Assembly: GCF_000016985.1 (NCBI RefSeq)
Contig: NC_009633.1
Coordinates: 3,887,539-3,951,538 of the forward strand
Length of the DNA: 64,000 nucleotides
Direction: 5' to 3'
From: Alkaliphilus metalliredigens QYMF
Lineage (GTDB): Bacteria; Bacillota; Clostridia; Peptostreptococcales; Natronincolaceae
The stretch's first letter is position 1, and the number at the start of each line of letters is the position of its first letter. Under the pieces are notes generated by a model. It worked only from the letters and a program-made list of their open reading frames with translations, ran no database searches and was not told where the DNA came from. The translations under genes and the position numbers were made by a program. Positions 8,926 through 15,834 of this stretch are shown piece after piece.

Positions 8926-9996
8926 TTATTTTTTAGATGTCTTCTCTATTGCTTCCCATAATCCATTTAGATAGGTTGCACCTAAAGCTCTATCATTTAA
9001 ACCATAACCAGGTATCGCCTTTTCCCCCCAAATCATCCTTCCGTGGTCAGGTCTAATGGGTCCTGTCATGCCAATATCATAAAATGCTTTCATGATTTCA
9101 TACATATCTAGAGACCCATCAGAAGATAGATGAGCCGCCTCGTCAAACTTTCCTGGTGCAAGATGGATAAGGTTTCTTACATGGCCAAAGTGAATTCTTC
9201 CCTTGAAGCTTCTTATCATATCTGGGATATCATTTTGAGGGTTTGAGCCTAAGGAACCTGTACATAATGTAAGACCATTATTCATTATGGGAACTGCATC
9301 TAATAGCCTCTGAATGTTCTCCTTGTTATTTACAATTCTTGGTAATTCAAATACAGGCCATGCAGGATCATCCATATGAATGGCCATCTTCATTCCATAT
9401 TTTTCACAGGTTGGCATAATCGCTTTCAAGAAATATACAAGATTTTGAAATAACTTTTCTTCATCTACCTCTTTATACATTTGAAATAGTTCTTTTATTC
9501 TTGCAAGTCTATCTGGTTCCCAACCAGGTAGGATGAATCCACCAGAATTGGCTTCCATTTCTTCAAACATTTTATCAGGATCAATTTTATCCACAAGTTC
9601 CTGGTCATAGGAAAGAACTGTAGATCCGTCAGGTCTTTCTTTTGCAAGCTCAGATCTTGTCCAGTCAAATACAGGCATGAAATTATAGCATACTAAATCA
9701 ATTCCTTCTTTGCCAAGATTTTCGAGAGTCTCGATATAATTTGCAATATATTGCTCCCTTGTAGAAATACCAATTTTAATATCATCATGTATATTTACAC
9801 TCTCAATACCACTCAATTCAAGTCCTGCTGCTTCTACCTCTTCCTTCATAGCCCTAATGGCTTCTCGACTCCATACTTCTCCAGGTTTAGAACCATAAAG
9901 AGTTGTAATAACACCTACACAACCAGGAATCTGTCTTATTTGTTCTAATGTTACTGTATCATGTAGGCTTCCAAACCACCTCAATGTCATTTTCAT
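8926..9996 (-). CDS. uxuA: Mannonate dehydratase
   Basis: Dehydrates D-mannonate to 2-keto-3-deoxy-D-gluconate. The 356-residue TIM-barrel protein starts MTLRWFGSLHDTVTLEQIRQ, the typical UxuA opening. It carries YNFMPVFDWTRS (about 122-133), the metal-site segment MAIHMDDPAW (about 203-212), GSLGSNPQND, HFGHVRN (about 273-279) and the C-terminal RPDHGRMIWGE, all hallmarks of the family. Start ATG 9996 has AGGAG nine bases upstream. It is first gene of the uxuA-uxuB-kdgF-MFS run; upstream at 10030-10042 is a copy of the presumed GntR operator. KDG kinase and aldolase, needed next in the pathway, are not in the window. Confidence 0.93.
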   Translation of the reverse strand: MKMTLRWFGSLHDTVTLEQIRQIPGCVGVITTLYGSKPGEVWSREAIRAMKEEVEAAGLELSGIESVNIHDDIKIGISTREQYIANYIETLENLGKEGIDLVCYNFMPVFDWTRSELAKERPDGSTVLSYDQELVDKIDPDKMFEEMEANSGGFILPGWEPDRLARIKELFQMYKEVDEEKLFQNLVYFLKAIMPTCEKYGMKMAIHMDDPAWPVFELPRIVNNKENIQRLLDAVPIMNNGLTLCTGSLGSNPQNDIPDMIRSFKGRIHFGHVRNLIHLAPGKFDEAAHLSSDGSLDMYEIMKAFYDIGMTGPIRPDHGRMIWGEKAIPGYGLNDRALGATYLNGLWEAIEKTSKK

Positions 9997-10029
9997 TCTT
10001 GTAGACTCCTCTCTATTTTTAAATCAATA

Positions 10030-10042
10030 TACTAGTATGGTA
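10030..10042 (+). promoter_or_regulatory. Candidate GntR operator upstream of uxuA
   Basis: TACTAGTATGGTA, 34 bases before the uxuA start. Related sites lie upstream of dctP (13954-13966, inverse orientation, one mismatch) and gntR (14875-14887, two mismatches). ACTAGT at its centre is palindromic, as expected for a dimeric GntR/FCD regulator. Confidence 0.55.
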
Positions 10043-10211
10043 ATGCTGCTCTATTTTTTTATCCATCCACTCTTGTATCTCTCTTAACTTCACAAATTAT
10101 CGCTCTAGGAGGTTCATTGTGATACATGACACTTTTAAGTATATATAAAGACAAAGTTGTAAATAATATTTTGTAAACACGACTTCATCTTTATATAAAA
10201 TATCATAATAT

Positions 10212-10691
10212 TTATCTTTGAATTTTTGAAAATACATAATTATAGAAGGCTTCTTTTTGTTTACCTAATGCTCTATTGGTTAATATGAAACCATGTTTAT
10301 CCCTTGACAATATAACAATCATAGTCGGTTTTTTTAATACGCCCTCAACGGCGTCCCATTTTAAATATGAACTTTGCTCTTCAGTGTTTATATGAATTCC
10401 ATTATCATCAAAGCCTATCTCCATCTCATGTGGCAGAGTTGCTACCTGTCTTTTTCCTCGCATATAAACCAGTGCAGGTTGAATAACCGTAAATATACAA
10501 ATCCCGATTATTAGCAGGATTTTCATAAAGCTATTTACATCTCCCCAAAACCTTGCTGTCAACAATAACATCGCAACAGTAAATATAATATTACTTACCC
10601 CTACCATTGAACCATAAACACCGTACATTGATAACTGCCAAATATCAAAAGCTGTTGTTTGATAATTGAATTTATATTTCATATCTCTCAT
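10212..10691 (-). CDS. YcxB-like membrane protein
   Basis: 159 residues. Two hydrophobic segments at about 31-47 and 59-77 are followed by a beta-rich cytosolic part (EIGFDDNGIHINTEEQSSYLKWDAVEGV) that resembles the YcxB-like C-terminal domain. Function unknown. Its start overlaps the dctM stop (TAATG at 10689-10693), so it is translationally coupled to the TRAP transporter and is probably the last gene of that operon. Confidence 0.65.
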   Translation of the reverse strand: MRDMKYKFNYQTTAFDIWQLSMYGVYGSMVGVSNIIFTVAMLLLTARFWGDVNSFMKILLIIGICIFTVIQPALVYMRGKRQVATLPHEMEIGFDDNGIHINTEEQSSYLKWDAVEGVLKKPTMIVILSRDKHGFILTNRALGKQKEAFYNYVFSKIQR

Positions 10692-11983
10692 TACCTAAAT
10701 AAGGATGGAAGCCATAGACTCGTTGCGGGAACAAAGGTAATCAGTAAAAGGGTAATAATCATACATATATAAAATGGCAATGTAGCTTTTACAACCCGCT
10801 CCATTGGCACCTTCCCAACTGCAGAACCAATAAATAGTACCGACCCAACAGGTGGTGTTAAAAGACCTATACCACAGTTTAGAACAACCATAATACCAAA
10901 CTGAATAGGGTCAATGCCGATTGAAGTTGCAATTGGTAGTAAGATTGGGGTAGCAATCAGTATTATTGGAGCCATGTCCATAATACATCCAAGCACCAAA
11001 AGGATAATATTCAAAAGCAGTGCTAAAAGTATAGGATTATCCGTAAGACCTATAATTGCATTTGATGCTAACGTAGGAACGCGCAATCGCGTCAGTAAAA
11101 ATCCAAAAATACTAGAAGTTGCGATCAGAATGAGCACAATTGAAAGTGTATCTACACAGGCTTCAAGCACTTTCCAGACACCCTTCCAATCAAGGCCTTT
11201 ATAAATATATACACTAACAATCAAACTGTAAATAACCGCAACGGCTGCAGATTCTGTAGCAGTAAAAACGCCACCAACAACACCTACTACAACGATCAGA
11301 ACGGCTGCAAGAGCCCAAAATGAAATGAAAATTTGTTTTAATAAATTTATCATGCTGAACTTCTCGCCCTTTGGATAGTTTCTCTTAACAGAAATAATAT
11401 AAGAGCCTATCATCAAGGTTATTGCCAGTATTGCGGCGGGTACATAGCCTGCAAGAAAAAGGCTTCCTACGGAAATACCACCTGCAGTGGTGGCATAAAT
11501 AACCATGTTATGACTTGGCGGAACCAAAAGTCCTTCAACGGATGATGTAATGGTAATTGCAGTTGAAAAGTCATCATCGTAGCCTTGATCTACCATCATA
11601 GGAATTAAAATACTACCAAGAGATGCAGTATCTGCTGCTGCCGAACCAGAGATACCTCCAAAGAAGTAAGACGAAACGATGTTAACCATAGCCATACCTC
11701 CTCGCATCCAGCCTACACAAGCCTTCGCCAGAAGAATCAGTTTTTCAGAGATACCTCCAGATCCCATGAGAACCCCCATTGTAATAAAAAAAGGTACTGC
11801 CATAAGACTGAAATAACTAATCCCCTTTACCATCTGCTGAGCAATGGTATTAAGTGGAAGTCCTTGGTACATAAGAGTGAACACAGATGATATAGCCACT
11901 GCATAAGCAATAGGAAACCGTAACAATATCATGATGAAAAAACTACCCAACAAAATCAGTATCGCCATACTTTCAGCACTCAT
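10691..11983 (-). CDS. dctM: TRAP transporter large permease (DctM)
   Basis: Large membrane subunit of a tripartite ATP-independent periplasmic-type transporter, driving solute uptake with an ion gradient. 430 residues and about 12 hydrophobic segments. Typical features include SYFFGGISGSAAADTASLGSI (about 105-125), the PPSHNMVIYA motif (about 155-164) and the C-terminal GLLTPPVGSVLF (about 373-384). Overlaps the dctQ end by 11 bases, as is common for the pair. With uxuA and uxuB beside it, uptake of glucuronate, galacturonate or a related acid is the likely role; this is inferred from context. Confidence 0.92.
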   Translation of the reverse strand: MSAESMAILILLGSFFIMILLRFPIAYAVAISSVFTLMYQGLPLNTIAQQMVKGISYFSLMAVPFFITMGVLMGSGGISEKLILLAKACVGWMRGGMAMVNIVSSYFFGGISGSAAADTASLGSILIPMMVDQGYDDDFSTAITITSSVEGLLVPPSHNMVIYATTAGGISVGSLFLAGYVPAAILAITLMIGSYIISVKRNYPKGEKFSMINLLKQIFISFWALAAVLIVVVGVVGGVFTATESAAVAVIYSLIVSVYIYKGLDWKGVWKVLEACVDTLSIVLILIATSSIFGFLLTRLRVPTLASNAIIGLTDNPILLALLLNIILLVLGCIMDMAPIILIATPILLPIATSIGIDPIQFGIMVVLNCGIGLLTPPVGSVLFIGSAVGKVPMERVVKATLPFYICMIITLLLITFVPATSLWLPSLFR

Positions 11984-12506
11984 TGTATACCTCCTCTTTT
12001 ACAAAAAATTCTTTAATATGATTATATATAGACTCGATTTCGAAAATCACCATGGCTGTACCTGCTAGGGGAACTGGAAAATACATCCAGAATCTAGAAA
12101 CACTTGGCATGCTCACATAGGATCCTCTTGAACCCAGCAGCATTGCATATCTCCAACCAACAACTACCATAATCACTCCAAGTGCTAAAACAGCAACATC
12201 CGCAAGGATGTCCAAAGCGATTAAGACTTTTTTAGGCAAATACTTGTCAAATGCTGTCATACGAATATGTGCCTTTCTCCTGATAGCCAAAGCCGCTGAG
12301 AGAACTGCCATATATGCCATTAAAGTTAACACCACTTCTTCACTCCATGCTGGATCTGGAATAAAAGAAATGTATCGACCAGCCACTGCCATGGTGGTAA
12401 TGAGAATATCTACTATTAAAAGTAACTTACATAATAAAAGGACAATCTTATAAACCATATCATATGCAGGTTTTATCTTGTCTATTGTATTAAAAATGTT
12501 TAACAT
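11973..12506 (-). CDS. dctQ: TRAP transporter small permease (DctQ)
   Basis: Small membrane subunit that joins DctM and the binding protein. 177 residues with four hydrophobic segments (about 20-45, 58-78, 96-118, 139-160) and the family's short RRKAHIRM loop near residue 77-84, preceding the third segment. GGGGGAGGTAAGGT precedes ATG 12506. Overlaps dctM by 11 bases. The 157-base gap to dctP contains a hairpin. Confidence 0.9.
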   Translation of the reverse strand: MLNIFNTIDKIKPAYDMVYKIVLLLCKLLLIVDILITTMAVAGRYISFIPDPAWSEEVVLTLMAYMAVLSAALAIRRKAHIRMTAFDKYLPKKVLIALDILADVAVLALGVIMVVVGWRYAMLLGSRGSYVSMPSVSRFWMYFPVPLAGTAMVIFEIESIYNHIKEFFVKEEVYNEC

Positions 12507-12570
12507 ACCTTACCTCCCCCAATAAATATAGTTTTTCGTTAAAATACTCGGTCATTTTACTTAAAAATAT

Positions 12571-12602
12571 AGGCACAAAGGTTATGATTTACCTCTGTGC
12601 CT
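12571..12602 (-). terminator. Intercistronic hairpin between dctP and dctQ
   Basis: On the minus strand, AGGCACA / TGTGCCT arms with additional AGG/CCT pairing enclose a short AT loop, followed by ATATTTTTAA. It would partly terminate or protect the dctP message, giving more binding protein than permease, a frequent arrangement in transporter operons. Confidence 0.65.
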
Positions 12603-12663
12603 TTTAAACCCATCATAATTAAATCAATGTTTATTATATTTTCAATCCATCATTTTTTAAATA

Positions 12664-13731
12664 CTATTGCATGTCAACAATTTTTTGATAAAGTTCAGCA
12701 TTATTTGCTGTTTCAGAAGCAACGACATCTTTAACTGCTTCCTGCCAAGGTGTAATATCGCTAACTTCTACAATATTAATACCTTCTGCTTTTAGCTCTG
12801 CCAGTACTTTATTTTCAGCTTCCTCAGAAATTTCTCTATTAAATTCTGATGCATATCTACCAGCTTCCATAAGAATATCTTGCTGTTCTGTTGTCAGTTT
12901 ATCCCAAGCTTCGTCTGTCATGACTACTTGGATCGCTCCAAGTGTATGACCATTAAGAATCATATTTGGTGCAACTTCGTGGAATGCATTTGATTTGTAG
13001 TTTGCAATAGGCTGTTCAGCACCATCAACTACACCTGTTTGAAGTGCAGAATAAAGTTCACCGAAAGATACAACTGTAGGATCGGCACCGATTCCTCGTA
13101 CCATCCCATTCATAACAGGGTCATTTGATACTCTTAGTTTCATACCTTTTAAGTCTTCCATACTATTAACTGGATCAACTGTAAAGAAATGACGGAAACC
13201 TTCTTCTCCATAGAATAAACCTCTAACACCAGTACCATTTTCGTGTGGCTCTAGAAGGAATTCAGGAGCTAGGTCAGATGTAGCAAAGTTCCAAAAATGC
13301 TCACGGTTTACAAATGTAAAAGGAACAGAAAGTAATTTTGACTTTTCTCCGCCGTAGCTTGTAAGAGCAAAGGCTGAGATACGAGAAATATCAATTGTTC
13401 CTCCACCGCCAAGCATTGTATCTAGAACATCATTTTCTGATCCTAGAACACCGCTTGCCTGAATATCAATCTTAATCTTTCCACCTGAAAGTTCTTCAAC
13501 TTTCTCTTTAAAGACATTTCCTGTTTGACCAACAATAGTGTCAAGTGGATTAACTTCTGCATATACAAGAGTAATCTCTGATGCTTCTTGATTTGTTTGT
13601 TCTTGAGTCGATTCTTGAGTCGGTTCTTCCGTTGTTGTTTGCTCTGGTGTTTGCATGCCGCAGGCTGCTAATGTTGCAACAATTAACACTAACGCGAAAC
13701 CTAATGATAATAATTTAAAGCCCTTTTTCAT
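12664..13731 (-). CDS. dctP: TRAP substrate-binding lipoprotein (DctP)
   Basis: Extracytoplasmic solute-binding protein tethered by lipid. 355 residues: signal peptide with lipobox LAAC (cysteine near residue 24), then a low-complexity TEEPTQESTQEQTNQE linker, then the DctP fold with the conserved arginine region KLRVSNDPVMNGM (about 198-210) and the FGELYSALQTGVVDGAE segment (about 223-239). Ligand not deducible from sequence, though the adjacent uronate enzymes suggest a hexuronate. Start ATG 13731 has GAGGGGAC upstream. First gene of the dctP-dctQ-dctM-ycxB run. Confidence 0.92.
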   Translation of the reverse strand: MKKGFKLLSLGFALVLIVATLAACGMQTPEQTTTEEPTQESTQEQTNQEASEITLVYAEVNPLDTIVGQTGNVFKEKVEELSGGKIKIDIQASGVLGSENDVLDTMLGGGGTIDISRISAFALTSYGGEKSKLLSVPFTFVNREHFWNFATSDLAPEFLLEPHENGTGVRGLFYGEEGFRHFFTVDPVNSMEDLKGMKLRVSNDPVMNGMVRGIGADPTVVSFGELYSALQTGVVDGAEQPIANYKSNAFHEVAPNMILNGHTLGAIQVVMTDEAWDKLTTEQQDILMEAGRYASEFNREISEEAENKVLAELKAEGINIVEVSDITPWQEAVKDVVASETANNAELYQKIVDMQ

Positions 13732-13953
13732 GTAGTCCCCTCCTAATTTTTTTGCTTCATATTTGCATTGTAGAAAACTCCTAAAGAACCTTTTACTTAA
13801 ATTAGTCTCTACATCTAGGAAATTTCTACATAAATGCCGCTAATTTTGCTTTACATTAGGGTAACGTTTTCATTAAAGCCTAAGAGAGTTCTTTATTCTA
13901 TTCTTTAAAAATTCATAGTAGCTTTTATCCTCATGTTTTATATGTAACCATAC

Positions 13954-13966
13954 TACCATACCAGTA
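13954..13966 (-). promoter_or_regulatory. Candidate GntR operator upstream of dctP
   Basis: On the minus strand TACTGGTATGGTA, one mismatch from the site in front of uxuA. It lies about 225 bases before dctP in the 400-base gap 13732-14131, which otherwise shows no gene; the distance implies a long leader. Confidence 0.45.
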
Positions 13967-14131
13967 TCTCTAGAGTTAATTCTATTATCATTTAATTTCT
14001 AATTATCTGAAATTTCGACAGAATAAATATTGCTAAATTCATTTCATTATATGTCCCATAGATATTTTCACAAATTTCTTCTTGCCTTAAAATTCCATGG
14101 GAATACTCAATTACAGCATTCCCTCTATTTT

Positions 14132-14821
14132 TTAATCAGCTTTAAAGTATTGAGGATACTTTTCTTTTAACTCTATCTGCTCAAACAGTAGCTTTTTGAT
14201 ATGACTGTTTATCACTTCTTGGCCCATTATTTCATCATGAGTTCTAATACTCTCTAAAATCTGCATATGCTGCCCAATGATACTTTTCCAATTGATATCT
14301 GCAATAAAGGTAAGTATACGAACACGCTTGTATTCTGAATTAATTTGTTGTATGAAAGACCATGTTCTTAATCTGTTGCATCCCATAAATATAGTTTTAT
14401 GAAACGCTTCATCCATCTCTAGAAACTCAAAAAACGCTCTCTTCTCTATTAGATTCTTTTGTGCATTGATATTCTCTTGAAGAACATCTAATAACTCCTC
14501 TGGAAATCTTTCTGTAGCAATCTTAAGCACAGACTTCTCTAAGCTCTCCCTAATAAATCTTGCATCTTCAACAGTATCTAAATCAATATAGGAAATATAA
14601 GTTCCTCTCTGGGGAAGGATGTAGAGTAAGCCTTCTTTGGCTAATTTAATGAAAGCTTCTCTGACCGGGGTTCTACTCACATTCAGAAGATCAGAAATCT
14701 CCTTTTCACTCACCTTATTCCCCGGAGCCATATTAAGGTTAATGATGTTTCTTTTGATGACTTCATATACATAATCACCAACTGTCATTCCATCTCGTTG
14801 TTTTTCTATTTGTAAAATCAT
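14132..14821 (-). CDS. GntR/FadR-type (FCD) transcriptional regulator
   Basis: 229 residues. An N-terminal winged helix (residues about 12-80) carries the classic helix TPVREAFIKLAKEGL and wing QRGTYIS. A C-terminal all-helical FCD effector domain follows, with E/D and H residues (RFIRESLEKSV, DEAFHKTIFMG) that bind metal and sugar acid in this family. It is the only regulator in the hexuronate cluster and is likely to repress dctPQM and uxuA until a hexuronate intermediate binds (inference). An operator-like palindrome sits in its own upstream region. GAGGAAG precedes ATG 14821. Confidence 0.88.
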   Translation of the reverse strand: MILQIEKQRDGMTVGDYVYEVIKRNIINLNMAPGNKVSEKEISDLLNVSRTPVREAFIKLAKEGLLYILPQRGTYISYIDLDTVEDARFIRESLEKSVLKIATERFPEELLDVLQENINAQKNLIEKRAFFEFLEMDEAFHKTIFMGCNRLRTWSFIQQINSEYKRVRILTFIADINWKSIIGQHMQILESIRTHDEIMGQEVINSHIKKLLFEQIELKEKYPQYFKAD

Positions 14822-14869
14822 ATGTTCACTTCCTCGGAAGAATAATTTTATCCATTATATACCACATAC

Positions 14870-14887
14870 TACTATACTAGCATAGTA
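14870..14887. promoter_or_regulatory. Operator-like palindrome upstream of gntR
   Basis: TACTATACTAGCATAGTA: TACTAT and ATAGTA arms around ACTAGC. Its right 13 bases (TACTAGCATAGTA) match the uxuA site at 11 of 13 positions. It lies 49 bases before the regulator's start, fitting autoregulation. Confidence 0.5.
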
Positions 14888-14929
14888 CCTATTTGCTGTC
14901 AATCATTACAGACAGATAGAGGACAGACA

Positions 14930-15117
14930 AGTTTTGCGTAGCTATTGGATTTTGGTTTGTATTACAACCTCATCAACTTGATTGAGCTTCGAATGTGATT
15001 CGTGTCACCGGTAAGTTGGCGCCTATGCTGGGCGCATAATGATGAGTACCTGTCGCAAAAGAGGCAGGTCATAGGGAGTGTCTATTATATGTAACTTTCG
15101 TTCTATTATAAGACTTC
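14930..15117. other. Non-coding stretch with small inverted repeats, unidentified
   Basis: Between gntR and the SWIM gene. More GC-rich than its surroundings; contains GGCGCC and TGGGCGCA, and ACCTGTC/GGCAGGT arms around a short A-rich loop near 15050-15072. It could hold a terminator for an upstream transcript or a fragment of a mobile element. I could not assign it. Confidence 0.3.
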
Positions 15118-15834
15118 CTACAGCCCAAATAGATCTGATATATCTTCATCGGCAATTTCTCTCTTGCTTTTTTTACCTGCATTTTTTAGCATACTTTCCA
15201 GTTTTTGCTCCATTGATTTTCTGATAAGTTCTTGCCCATCTAAATCCCTGAGGTCGAAAAAGAGCATGGGATTTATGTCTAATCTGGCACCTATTCCATA
15301 AAATACTGCGGCCACATGCTTGCACATACTGGCCCAGTCAGGACAGCTACAGTCAAAATGGATTTCTTTGGGTGATGGAAACATGCCGTACTTTCTCTCT
15401 GTAAACAAAACCTCTAATTCCTTTGGAAATTTCCCTTCAATCATTTGTTCAAGTGAGTCGATTCTACGATTGCATAATGCTATGACCTGCTCCCATTTCT
15501 TACTGCTTAAAGCATCAATTCTAATCTTGACATCATAGGGTTTTGAAACACTACCCTGAACTTTAGCCTCTACGGATCCTTTAGATATCTTTAAGTCTAA
15601 GATGGTATTGTTGCGAACATAGCTTTTACCCCTTGCGATACGATTTCTATAGTCTGCATAACTTTCTAGATTTAAGTTCCATGCCTTTCCCCACCAACTT
15701 TTCGCCAGGGTCCTCCCTTCTATGATCACAGGTTCAATCTCAGGATTTTTCTTTTTTAATTTTTCCAGAGCCTTGAGGGCCTTTGCTTTTTTTTCTGCTA
15801 CTGATTCATACTTTGGAAATCCGTAATAGCTCAT
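15118..15834 (-). CDS. SWIM zinc-finger protein (YwqB-like)
   Basis: 238 residues. The SWIM motif FDCSCPDWASMCKHVAAVF lies at about residues 159-177 (CxC...CxH zinc ligands). The N-terminal half, with SWWGKAWNLNLESYADYRNR, is typical of bacterial SWIM proteins paired with SNF2 ATPases. It is the downstream partner of the helicase gene, with stop and start overlapping (TAATGA at 15834), so the two are translationally coupled. A role in DNA or protein binding for the ATPase is inferred; B. subtilis has the same pair as ywqA/ywqB. Confidence 0.85.
   Translation of the reverse strand: MSYYGFPKYESVAEKKAKALKALEKLKKKNPEIEPVIIEGRTLAKSWWGKAWNLNLESYADYRNRIARGKSYVRNNTILDLKISKGSVEAKVQGSVSKPYDVKIRIDALSSKKWEQVIALCNRRIDSLEQMIEGKFPKELEVLFTERKYGMFPSPKEIHFDCSCPDWASMCKHVAAVFYGIGARLDINPMLFFDLRDLDGQELIRKSMEQKLESMLKNAGKKSKREIADEDISDLFGL

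Noticed and set aside
14930-15117. Possible riboswitch or mobile-element end
   Set aside because: Some small inverted repeats are present, but no known riboswitch core or IS terminus could be matched, and it is not clearly in the leader of any gene.
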